From CALJIC01 sp039805565 (GTDB lineage: Bacteria; Chloroflexota; Chloroflexia; Chloroflexales; Roseiflexaceae), in the NCBI GenBank assembly GCA_039805565.1, contig JBDLTZ010000059.1, positions 1 to 20,499 on the forward strand: a stretch of 20,499 nt of DNA, written 5' to 3'. The position numbers and the translations under genes were made by a program. A model generated the notes under the pieces. That model was not told the origin of the DNA. It was given only the letters and a program-made list of their open reading frames with translations, and searched no databases. Shown here piece by piece: positions 6,550 through 13,773 of the stretch (its first letter is position 1; each line of letters opens with the position of its first letter).

Positions 6550-8802
6550 GTGCTCTCTCCCATCGACCCGGACCAGCCCGCGTACGGCTACCGCCCCGCC
6601 GACCTGGCCGCCCCGCCGGCGGTGAGCATCGTCACCCCGTACTACAACACCGGCCCGGTCTTCATGGACACCATCCGCTCGGTCCTGCGCCAGTCGCTCC
6701 AGCAGTGGGAGTGGCTGATCGTGAACGACGGCTCAGACGACCCGGACGCCCTGCGCACGCTCCTGCCGCTGCGCTCGGCCGACCTGCGCATCCGCGTGCT
6801 GGACCAGCCGAACCGTGGGCTGCCAGCCGCCCGCAACGCCGGGGTGGCCGCCAGCCGTGCGCCGCTGCTGTTCTTCCTCGACAGCGACGACATGCTCGCG
6901 CCCACGGCCCTGGAGCAGCTCGCCTGGACGCTCGATTCGCGGCCGGACAGCGCCTTCGCCGGCGGCTGGACAGTGGCCTTCGGCGCCGAGCGCTACCTGT
7001 GGCTGCGCGGCTTCGACACGCGCCACGCCTTCCCGCACGACAACACGCCGGCCTACGCGTCCATGGTGCGCCGCAGCGCACTCGCGCAGGTCGGGGGGTA
7101 CGATGAGTCCATGCGCCGCGGGCTGGAGGACTACGAGCTGTGGGTGCGCAGCGCCGCCGCCGGCATCTGGGGCCACGATGTGCGCGAGCCGCTGGTGTGG
7201 ATCCGGCGCAAGCCCGCGCAGGACTACACCTCCTACCGCTGGGCCTTCCACGACGACGTGCACGCGATCGCCAGCTTTCGCGCCTCACTGCGACGGCGCT
7301 ACCCGCGGCTGTTCCGCGACGGGCCGCCGGCGGTGGGCGGCGGGGAGTCGCTGCTCACCACCCACGCCGTGATCCCCACCGCGCTGCCGTTCGACAACAA
7401 GCTGCTGCCGGGCGGTGGGCGGCGGGTGCTGGTGCTCGTGCAGACCATGAGCGTCGGCGGGGCCGACCGCTGGGCGCTGGACCTCGCCGCCGGCCTCACC
7501 GCCAGCGGCGACCGGGTGAGCGTCTGCATCACCCTACCTGGCCCGCATGACTGGATCGACGAGCTGCGGCGCATCACGCCCGATGCCTTCGAGCTGGCGT
7601 CGTTCCTCAGCCCGGCCGACTACCCGCGTTTCTTGCACTACCTGATCCGCTCGCGGCAGATCACCCACGTGCTGATCTCCTACAGCCTGCTCAGCTACCA
7701 GCTGCTGCCGTATCTGCGTGCCCGCTGCCCGGATGTGGCGTTCGTGGACTACCTGCACGCCGAGCAGGAGCATCGCCACGGCGGGTTCCCGCGCGTCGCG
7801 CTCGAGCACGACGGGTTGCTCGACCTGCACGTGACCACCTCGCAGCACCTGCGGTCATGGATGCTGGAGCGCGGCGGGACGGCGGAGCGCATTGAGGTCT
7901 GCACGGTGGGCGTGGACGCAGAGCGCTGGTCGCCCGACGCGCAGCTGCGCGCCGCGACGCGCGCCGGACTGGGCGTGACGCTGGAGACGCCGCTGGTGCT
8001 ATTCGTGGGGCGGCTCTCGGCCGAGAAGCGCCCGCTGGTGGTGGTCGAGGCGCTGCGCCGACTCCGCGCCGAAGGGCTCGCGTTCGCGGCGGTGATCGCT
8101 GGGGACGGGAACGACATGCGCGAGGTGCGCTACGAAGTGCGCCGGGGCGGGCTGGCGGACGCCGTTCGCCTGGAGGGGGCCGTGCCACACGCTCGGGTGC
8201 GCGCGCTCATGGCCGCGGCCGACCTCCTGATCCTGCCGTCGGCGCGCGAGGGGATCGCTGTGACGCTGTTCGAGGCGCTGGCGATGGAGGTGGTTCCGGT
8301 GGCCGCCGACGTGGGCGGGCAGCGCGAGCTGGTCACGCCGGACGTGGGCGTGCTGGCGCCGGCTGGCTCCGAGGCGGAGGCCTACGCGGCGGCGCTGCGC
8401 GCGTTGATTGTGGACCCGGAGCGGCGCCGGCGGATGGGCGCGGCCGGCCGGAGGCGCGTGCTGGTGCACTTCAGCGCAGAGGCGGTCCTCGAGCGCATGC
8501 GGCAGATGCTGGATCAGGCGGCCGCGCTGAATCGGGGCGCGCCACGCCCCCTCGTGCCTCTGGCGGCTGCCCTGCCGGCTGCCTCGCTTGCGATCGAGCA
8601 CTTCCAGCTGGAGCAGCGGTTGCGGCGTTTGCCCCCGGTGCGCCTGCTGTTGCACCTGCGTCATTCGGCGCTCGCCCGGCTGATCGTCCCGCTGACACGA
8701 TTGCTTAAGGCGCGTGGTTATCTCGAACGTGGGCTGTACGTCTGGTGGCGCGAGCTGATGTGGCGCCTCAAGCGCGCCCTGGGAAGGCCCTATAACCCAT
8801 GA
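6550..8802 (+). CDS. Bifunctional GT2-GT4 fusion glycosyltransferase
   Basis: This 750-residue protein joins two complete transferase folds. Residues about 24-250 form a GT2 (GT-A) domain with VTPYYNTG, FLDSDD (D111, D113, D114) and GLEDYELWV (E193, D194). Residues about 289-680 form a GT4 (GT-B) domain with SVGGADRWALDLA, VAGD-like AGDGNDM, and EX7E in EGIAVTLFE (E567, E575). A basic tail of about 70 residues follows. It probably adds two sugars in succession to a lipid-linked acceptor on the cytoplasmic face. GTG 6550 is the start: GAGGT precedes it by 4 nt, and the next ATG lies inside the GT2 core. It follows the SDR stop by 9 nt and overlaps the next gene by 4 nt (ATGA), so it is in an operon and translationally coupled. 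Confidence 0.9.
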   Translation: MLSPIDPDQPAYGYRPADLAAPPAVSIVTPYYNTGPVFMDTIRSVLRQSLQQWEWLIVNDGSDDPDALRTLLPLRSADLRIRVLDQPNRGLPAARNAGVAASRAPLLFFLDSDDMLAPTALEQLAWTLDSRPDSAFAGGWTVAFGAERYLWLRGFDTRHAFPHDNTPAYASMVRRSALAQVGGYDESMRRGLEDYELWVRSAAAGIWGHDVREPLVWIRRKPAQDYTSYRWAFHDDVHAIASFRASLRRRYPRLFRDGPPAVGGGESLLTTHAVIPTALPFDNKLLPGGGRRVLVLVQTMSVGGADRWALDLAAGLTASGDRVSVCITLPGPHDWIDELRRITPDAFELASFLSPADYPRFLHYLIRSRQITHVLISYSLLSYQLLPYLRARCPDVAFVDYLHAEQEHRHGGFPRVALEHDGLLDLHVTTSQHLRSWMLERGGTAERIEVCTVGVDAERWSPDAQLRAATRAGLGVTLETPLVLFVGRLSAEKRPLVVVEALRRLRAEGLAFAAVIAGDGNDMREVRYEVRRGGLADAVRLEGAVPHARVRALMAAADLLILPSAREGIAVTLFEALAMEVVPVAADVGGQRELVTPDVGVLAPAGSEAEAYAAALRALIVDPERRRRMGAAGRRRVLVHFSAEAVLERMRQMLDQAAALNRGAPRPLVPLAAALPAASLAIEHFQLEQRLRRLPPVRLLLHLRHSALARLIVPLTRLLKARGYLERGLYVWWRELMWRLKRALGRPYNP

Positions 8803-9728
8803 GCAGCACCCCCTGCGTGAGTGTGATCATCCCCTGCTACCGGCAGGCGCACTACCTCCCCGAGGCCGTGGCGAGCGTCGTCGCGCAGACCTTCGGCGAC
8901 TGGGAGATCGTGATCGTGGACGATGGCAGCCCGGATGACACGGCGGCCGTCGCCGAGGAGTTGATCGCTCGTCACCCCGGCCGGGCGATCACCCTGATGC
9001 GCCAGAAGAACCAGGGGTTGGCGGCGGCGCGCAACAATGGAATCCTCCGGAGCCGCGGCAGGTACATCCTTCCGCTCGACGCCGACGACGCTATCGAGCC
9101 GGATATGCTCGCGGTGACAGTGGCGGCGCTCGATGCCCACCCGCGCGTCGGGTTCGTCTACACGGATGTGCGGCGCTTCGGGGCCGAGGAGAACGTCCTG
9201 CGGAGCGAGGCGTACAGCCGCGACGTGCTGCGCTTCGAGTGCCTGATGATGCCGGCCACGCTGTTCCGCCGCGCGGCCTGGGAGCAGACGGGCGGCTTCG
9301 CGGATATGGGAGTGCAGGGGTATGAGGACTGGGACTTCTGGCTCTGCCTGGCGGAGGCGGGGTGGGAGGGCCTGCATCTGCCTGAGGTGCTGCTGCGCTA
9401 CCGTCGCTCGCCGAGCAGTATGCTCACCGAGGCGCGCAAGTACGACCTCGAGCTGCGTGCCAGGATTGTGCTGAACCACCCGGCGCTGTACGAGCAGGAT
9501 CTGCGCGCCTGGGCCGCGCGGGTTCTCTCCCCGGCGTGGAGCGTCCGGGACCGGCTGCGCTCGCCCGTACACTGGGTCGCGGCGCTCCTGTGGTACAGCG
9601 TGCTGATCGCCCGCTACCGCCCGGGGCTGCTGCCCAAGGTGCTGCTGCGGCCGATCTTCTGGCGTCTCCCGGTGCGGCGCCAGGGCGTAGCGCGCCGCCT
9701 CGCCCGGCTGGCCCGCCTGAGCCGCTAG
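8799..9728 (+). CDS. GT2 family glycosyltransferase
   Basis: This 309-residue cytoplasmic inverting transferase has VSVIIPCYRQAHYLPEA at the N-terminus, VDDGSPDDT, a DADD metal-binding motif and QGYEDWDFWL as the catalytic-base region. It ends in a strongly basic, hydrophobic tail (from about residue 245) that may associate with the membrane. The ATG overlaps the stop of the GT2-GT4 fusion gene in an ATGA, which implies coupled translation. It is the last gene of this plus-strand operon. Only 42 nt separate it from the convergent hydrolase gene. That gap holds a weak 4-bp hairpin (AGCC 9742-9745, GGCT 9750-9753) but no convincing terminator. The sugar donor is unknown. Confidence 0.92.
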   Translation: MSSTPCVSVIIPCYRQAHYLPEAVASVVAQTFGDWEIVIVDDGSPDDTAAVAEELIARHPGRAITLMRQKNQGLAAARNNGILRSRGRYILPLDADDAIEPDMLAVTVAALDAHPRVGFVYTDVRRFGAEENVLRSEAYSRDVLRFECLMMPATLFRRAAWEQTGGFADMGVQGYEDWDFWLCLAEAGWEGLHLPEVLLRYRRSPSSMLTEARKYDLELRARIVLNHPALYEQDLRAWAARVLSPAWSVRDRLRSPVHWVAALLWYSVLIARYRPGLLPKVLLRPIFWRLPVRRQGVARRLARLARLSR

Positions 9729-9770
9729 AGTCGAAGCCACAAGCCTGAAGGCTGAGGCTGCGGGGCTGGC

Positions 9771-11240
9771 CTACGGCAGCACCTCCACATACTGGGGCAG
9801 CTCGTTCACGGCGCGGGGAATGACCCCATCGCGGTTGGCGTCTGAGCAGTAGTATCTGGCGGGCGTGGGCAGGTTCAGCTGGTCGGTGCAGATCGCCGTC
9901 ACGCCGGGCGGCACGGGCAGATTATACAGCTTCGGAAAATCCGTCTCCGGCACCCAGAACACGTACAGCGTGCGCTCGCCGCGCTGGAAGGTGAGCACCT
10001 GCACCGCGTTGCGCATCGTGGGCGGCGGGTCCACCACCGGCGGGCCGATGTAGCGCGCCCCCTGCAGCAGCAGCGCCGAGTTCCGGAACGAGTTGTAGGC
10101 CGGGCGTGGTGTCAGTGCGCCGTCGACGTTGTCGATCAGGTGGCTCTCCAGGAAGCCCGGCTTGCTGCTGGCCAGCGTGTACCAGAAAGCGCCTTGCAGG
10201 TCCAGCGCGATCGCCATTGCGTAGATGCGCGCCGCGTAGTTGGCCTGCCGCTGGACGAAGTCAGCCGGGCAGGCGATGTTGTCTGGCGCGCCCTGCCACT
10301 CCACGCACGTCGCCGCGATCTCGGTGGCCATGAGCGGCTTGCTGACGCCGTAGCTCGCCAGCACGCGCCGCAGGCTGTTGGCCTTGAAGAGCAGCCGGTC
10401 GCCGCCCTCGTAGTCGTTGTAGGCGTGGAAAGTCAGCGTGTCGAACGAAGACGCCGCTCCCGCCGCCAGCATCCCGCGTAGGAACCCGGTCGTCACGCTG
10501 TCATCCGGCCAGAAGTGCGCGAACGCGCCGGCCAGTACGGTGGCTCGCGGGTTGGCGGCCTTCAGCGCGGGGTAGACCTGCTTCAGCACCGCGCCGTAGT
10601 AGTCGCCGCCGTAGTAGGGGCCGGTGCTGGTGGCCCAACACCCGGTGCCATCGAACGCCCCCACCTGGTCGGCGCGGAAGTCCGGCTCGTTCCAGATCTC
10701 CCAGTAGTCCACCTGGAGCGGCCCGCTCGAGTAGCGCTCGGCAGCGGCGGCCACAAAGCGCACGAAGTCTGCCACGTGCTCAGGGCGCGGCGGGCTGCAC
10801 ACCTCGCCCGGCAGACTCTGGGCCCACGGCGGCGACCACATAACGATAACCATCGGCTCGATCCCCGCCTGCCGCAGCCGTGCAATATTGGCCTCGAGCG
10901 TAGCCATTGTCTCCCAACGGTATCCGCCGCCGCGCACCGGCTCCACCTCGGACCACAGCAGATCGCCTGCGCGCGACCACTTGGGGCGAGCGCCGGTCAC
11001 ATACTCCATCACGGCCTCGCTGCTGTACGCGCGCAGGTCGAAGCCGAAGGGGTTGGGGGGCTGTGTGCCGCCCTGGATGGTGGGGAGGTAGAGCGTGTGG
11101 CTGGCCGCGAGCGGCGCGTTTAGCGGGCTGATCTGGTCAGCAGTGGTGTCGGTGGGGGGCTGCTCTTGCGCCGATGTGGGCAGTGCGGTGAGCACCAGCG
11201 CCGCGAGTATGAGGAGGAGCGCTCGTGTTGCACATGTCAT
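9771..11240 (-). CDS. Secreted clan GH-A glycoside hydrolase (GH39/PslG-like)
   Basis: This 489-residue exported protein has a signal peptide (hydrophobic core residues 7-20, likely cleavage after TSA at 24) and an YLPTIQGG linker. A TIM-barrel domain follows, with WSRAGDLLWSEVEPVRGGGY, the acid/base motif IWNEPD (E185), FHAY (H272) and the nucleophile region MATEIA (E307). The roughly 120-residue spacing of the two glutamates fits clan GH-A, and the overall plan resembles PslG, the EPS-locus hydrolase of Pseudomonas (family knowledge). A small beta domain closes the protein, with an EF-hand-like DANRDG near residue 469. It probably cleaves the polysaccharide made by this locus outside the membrane. 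It is one of two tandem paralogues, and this copy keeps all expected catalytic residues. Confidence 0.82.
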   Translation of the reverse strand: MTCATRALLLILAALVLTALPTSAQEQPPTDTTADQISPLNAPLAASHTLYLPTIQGGTQPPNPFGFDLRAYSSEAVMEYVTGARPKWSRAGDLLWSEVEPVRGGGYRWETMATLEANIARLRQAGIEPMVIVMWSPPWAQSLPGEVCSPPRPEHVADFVRFVAAAAERYSSGPLQVDYWEIWNEPDFRADQVGAFDGTGCWATSTGPYYGGDYYGAVLKQVYPALKAANPRATVLAGAFAHFWPDDSVTTGFLRGMLAAGAASSFDTLTFHAYNDYEGGDRLLFKANSLRRVLASYGVSKPLMATEIAATCVEWQGAPDNIACPADFVQRQANYAARIYAMAIALDLQGAFWYTLASSKPGFLESHLIDNVDGALTPRPAYNSFRNSALLLQGARYIGPPVVDPPPTMRNAVQVLTFQRGERTLYVFWVPETDFPKLYNLPVPPGVTAICTDQLNLPTPARYYCSDANRDGVIPRAVNELPQYVEVLP

Positions 11241-11314
11241 GCGGGGGGTGCCTTCTGTCCTGTATGATGGAGTCCGTCGAGGCGCGTCTCCCGAATGCCC
11301 TCAACCTATAGCGC

Positions 11315-11320
11315 ATTATA
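11315..11320 (-). promoter_or_regulatory. Candidate -10 box for the 11240 hydrolase gene
   Basis: On the minus strand TATAAT (11315-11320) is preceded by CGC and followed by GCG, 74 nt upstream of ATG 11240. I see no clear -35. The flanking bases resemble the -10 region upstream of 2483 at 2515-2520. The 11241-11400 gap otherwise contains a small AT-rich palindrome and no gene. Confidence 0.35.
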
Positions 11321-11373
11321 GCGATTCGCTGCCTGCGCGCTAGCCTCTAGATATTGCAATTCTGTCACGGGAT

Positions 11374-11387
11374 TGTAAATAATTACA
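11374..11387. repeat. Short AT-rich palindrome between the two hydrolase genes
   Basis: TGTAA (11374-11378), a 4-nt spacer and TTACA (11383-11387) form a perfect inverted repeat in an AT-rich patch. It lies 13 nt past the stop of the 11401-12807 gene and upstream of the candidate promoter of the next gene. It could be an operator or a weak hairpin. It lacks the GC stem and U-tract of an intrinsic terminator. Confidence 0.3.
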
Positions 11388-11400
11388 GCGCGGCCGCCTA

Positions 11401-12807
11401 CTACCGTATCTCGACGTACAGAGGTGCGCCCCCCACGGTGAGCGTTATCCGGCCATTGCCGTCGAGGTCCGAGCAGTCATCTACCTGTGGGACAGACTGA
11501 TCGAGGCGGCTGGTGCAGGCGGCCCGCGCGCGAGGCGAGACTACGAGCGTGTGCTGGCGCACCGCGTCCGTTCGCGGGAGCCACAGCACCAGGAGCGTGG
11601 CTCCGCGCTTCGCAAACGCCAGCGTCTGCACCTCCTCAGCCTGGCTCTCGTCGAGCTCAGCGGGGGGCGGGCCGGCCGCGACAGCCTCGCGCAGCAGCCG
11701 GGCCGAGTTCCGCAGCGCGTAGAAGGCCGGCCGCGGTGTCAGCTGGCCGAAGGTGTCCAGGATCAGGTGGCTGTGCTGGAAGCCGGGGTCGGCGCTGGCG
11801 AGCGTGTACCACATCGCCCCGTGCAGGTCCAGGGCCACTGCTTCGGCATATATGCGTGCTGCATAGTTCGCATGGTACTGTGGGTAGAGGGGGTCGCACT
11901 GGTTGTTCATGTAGCAGACCGCCCCAACCTCTGCCGCAATCATCGCCTTGCGCTCCAGGCCGAACTCGGCGAGACCGCGTCGCAGGCTATTGGTCTTATA
12001 CACGAGCCTGTCGGCAGCCTGGTACATCCCGTACGCCGAGAAGCTCAGCGCGTCGAACGACTGGCCGGCCCCGGCAGCGAGCATCCCACGCAGGAACCCG
12101 CGCGTCTGCGTGTCGTCCGGCCAGAAGTGCGCCAGCCCCCCGGCCAGCAGCGTGGCGCGCGGGTTGGCGGCTTTCAGCGCCGGGTAGACCTGTTTCAGCG
12201 CCGCGCCGTAGGAGTCGCCGCCGAAGTGGGGCGCGGCGGAGGTGCCCCAGCAGCCAGACCCGAGCGCGTCGGGGATCTGGTCCGGCCGGAAGTCCACCTC
12301 GTTACCAAGCTGCCAGTAGTGCACCTGGAGCGGCCCGCCGCCGTAGCGTTCAGCCGCCGCGCTGACGAAGCGCGCCAGGTCCGGCAGCGCCTCCGGTGAG
12401 GGCGGGTTGCACGCCCGGCCGGGGACTTGCTGCGCCCAGTCCGGGGAGCGCTGCACGATCACCAGCGGCTCCGCGCCCGCCGCCCGGATCCGCGCGATGT
12501 TGGCCTCGAGCGCGGCGGCGGCTTCCCAGCGGTAGCCTGCGCCTCGCACCGGCTCGATGTCAGACCACAGCAGGTCGCCCGCACGGGCCCAGCGCGGTGC
12601 CAGGTCCTCCACATAGGGGATCACGTCGGGGCCGATGTGGGCGCGCAGGTCCACCCCCAGCCGGTTCGGCGCCAGCGGCGCCCCCTCCACCAGCGGCAGA
12701 AAGATCTGCCCGCCCTCCTGCGGTGCCTCCTGGGCCGCCGCCGGCAGTGCCAGCAGCGCCAGCACGGCTGCGCAGGCCAGCACGAGCAGCTGTGTTCGTC
12801 GTGTCAT
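11401..12807 (-). CDS. Secreted clan GH-A hydrolase paralogue with altered active-site surroundings
   Basis: This 468-residue exported protein has a signal peptide (likely cleavage after AAA near residue 25), an IFLPLVEGA segment and the same barrel as the 9771-11240 product: WARAGDLLWSDIEPVRG, KQVYPALKAANPRAT, MWYTLAS. The two acidic positions remain, E170 and E293 (AAEVGAVC), but the normally invariant WNEP is GNEV (168-171), and FHAY has become FSAY (S257 for His). The substrate pocket is therefore changed, and catalysis may be altered or lost. A C-terminal SDLDGNGRI resembles a calcium-binding loop. It lies upstream of its paralogue on the same strand, with a 160-nt gap. The fold assignment is good. 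Whether it is active is uncertain. Confidence 0.8.
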   Translation of the reverse strand: MTRRTQLLVLACAAVLALLALPAAAQEAPQEGGQIFLPLVEGAPLAPNRLGVDLRAHIGPDVIPYVEDLAPRWARAGDLLWSDIEPVRGAGYRWEAAAALEANIARIRAAGAEPLVIVQRSPDWAQQVPGRACNPPSPEALPDLARFVSAAAERYGGGPLQVHYWQLGNEVDFRPDQIPDALGSGCWGTSAAPHFGGDSYGAALKQVYPALKAANPRATLLAGGLAHFWPDDTQTRGFLRGMLAAGAGQSFDALSFSAYGMYQAADRLVYKTNSLRRGLAEFGLERKAMIAAEVGAVCYMNNQCDPLYPQYHANYAARIYAEAVALDLHGAMWYTLASADPGFQHSHLILDTFGQLTPRPAFYALRNSARLLREAVAAGPPPAELDESQAEEVQTLAFAKRGATLLVLWLPRTDAVRQHTLVVSPRARAACTSRLDQSVPQVDDCSDLDGNGRITLTVGGAPLYVEIR

Positions 12808-12865
12808 GTCGTCATCCGTTACTTACTGCGGCTGGGCCGCGCGGCGGGCCAGAACCTACGCTCGC

Positions 12866-12871
12866 AGTATA
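12866..12871 (-). promoter_or_regulatory. Candidate -10 box for the 12807 hydrolase gene
   Basis: TATACT on the minus strand at 12866-12871, preceded by GGC, lies about 58 nt before ATG 12807. The position of its -35 would overlap the left arm of an inverted repeat (12886-12919). The -35 sequence itself is poor. Confidence 0.3.
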
Positions 12872-12885
12872 GCCCAGCGCCCCTT

Positions 12886-12919
12886 CTCCCTGAGTTGCAG
12901 CTTGATAACAGCTCAGGAG
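12886..12919. repeat. Inverted repeat in the divergent promoter region
   Basis: CTCCCTGAG (12886-12894) pairs with CTCAGGAG (12912-12919) with one bulged C. Three more pairs inside (TTG/CAG, one wobble) leave an 11-nt loop. It lies between the minus-strand -10 at 12866 and the plus-strand -10 at 12954, so it is placed to act as a shared operator or a leader hairpin. Confidence 0.4.
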
Positions 12920-12950
12920 GAGCTTCGCGGGGCGATGGCGCCCAACACTA

Positions 12951-12959
12951 TGCTATAAT
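12951..12959 (+). promoter_or_regulatory. Extended -10 promoter for the methyltransferase-led operon
   Basis: TGCTATAAT at 12951-12959 (hexamer 12954-12959) is the same 9-mer as at three other gene starts. Transcription from about 12966 would give a 39-nt leader before GTG 13005. No good -35 is visible. Confidence 0.55.
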
Positions 12960-13004
12960 ATTTCTTAGTCTTTACAGCGCGGCAGAGCGAGAAAGCGGGC
13001 ATGA

Positions 13005-13757
13005 GTGGGTCTGTCACTGACTGAGCGGCACCAGGTCGAGCGTGAGTTCCACGACCACAAGTCGGGCCACGAGCGGAGAGATTTCTACACCCTCGGGGCG
13101 CTCGACGCGGCAGACCACTACGTGCGCCGGCTTCTCGGCGACGTGCGCGGCCAGACGGTCCTCGAGCTCGGCTGCGGCACCGGCGAGAACACCATATGGC
13201 TCGCCGCGGGCGGGGCGGAGGTCCACGCCACTGACATCTCCGCCGGCATGGTCGACACCACCCTACGGCGCGTCGGTGGCGCGGGGCTCGGTGGGCGCGT
13301 CCACGCCCAGCAGATGAGCGCCGAGCACCTGGCCTATGCGGACGCCTCCTTCGACTTGGTCTTCGGCCACTCGGTGCTGCACCACACCGACCTCGCCATC
13401 ACCCGCGCCGAGGTGCGCCGTGTCCTGCGGCCCGGCGGGCGCGCCGTGTTCCTCGAGCCGCTCGGCCACAACCCGCTGCTCGCCGCCTTCCGCGCGCTCA
13501 CCCCCGGCCGCCGCACGCCCACCGAGCGCCCCCTCAGCGACGAGGACATGCGCTTCTTCGCCGAGCCGTTCGCGTCCATGCGCCACCGCGAGTTCTACCT
13601 GCTCGCCCTGGCCGCCTTCCCGCTCTGGCCGCTCGGCAGCCGCGTCCTCTTCCAGGCCGCCCTCGCGCCGCTCACTCGCCTGGACGACGCCCTGCTCGCC
13701 CGGAGGCCTGGCCTCGGCCGCTACGCCTGGGTCACGGTCGTCGAGCTGACGCGTTAG
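13005..13757 (+). CDS. Class I SAM-dependent methyltransferase
   Basis: This 250-residue cytoplasmic enzyme has motif I VLELGCGTG (52-60), the acidic ribose-binding residue in HATDIS (D77), FDLVFGHSVLHHT as motif IV and a VLRPGGRAVFLEPLGHNP segment. These mark it as a methyltransferase_11/25-type enzyme. The C-terminal third is hydrophobic and may form a substrate lid or contact the membrane. The acceptor is unknown. In this setting, methylation of a sugar or a lipid carrier intermediate is plausible. The start is GTG 13005: the ATG at 13001 is in another frame and stops after seven codons. No strong ribosome-binding site is visible. It heads the third gene block, 16 nt before the next gene. 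Confidence 0.85.
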   Translation: MGLSLTERHQVEREFHDHKSGHERRDFYTLGALDAADHYVRRLLGDVRGQTVLELGCGTGENTIWLAAGGAEVHATDISAGMVDTTLRRVGGAGLGGRVHAQQMSAEHLAYADASFDLVFGHSVLHHTDLAITRAEVRRVLRPGGRAVFLEPLGHNPLLAAFRALTPGRRTPTERPLSDEDMRFFAEPFASMRHREFYLLALAAFPLWPLGSRVLFQAALAPLTRLDDALLARRPGLGRYAWVTVVELTR

Positions 13758-13773
13758 CGCGGGGGCCCTGCCT

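Noticed and set aside
9742..9753. AGCC/GGCT hairpin in the convergent gap as a terminator
   Set aside because: The stem is only 4 bp, with no U-tract on either strand.
13001..13024. Seven-codon ORF (ATG 13001 to TGA 13022-13024) overlapping the methyltransferase start
   Set aside because: It could be a leader minicistron, but there is no good ribosome-binding site and such short frames are common by chance.
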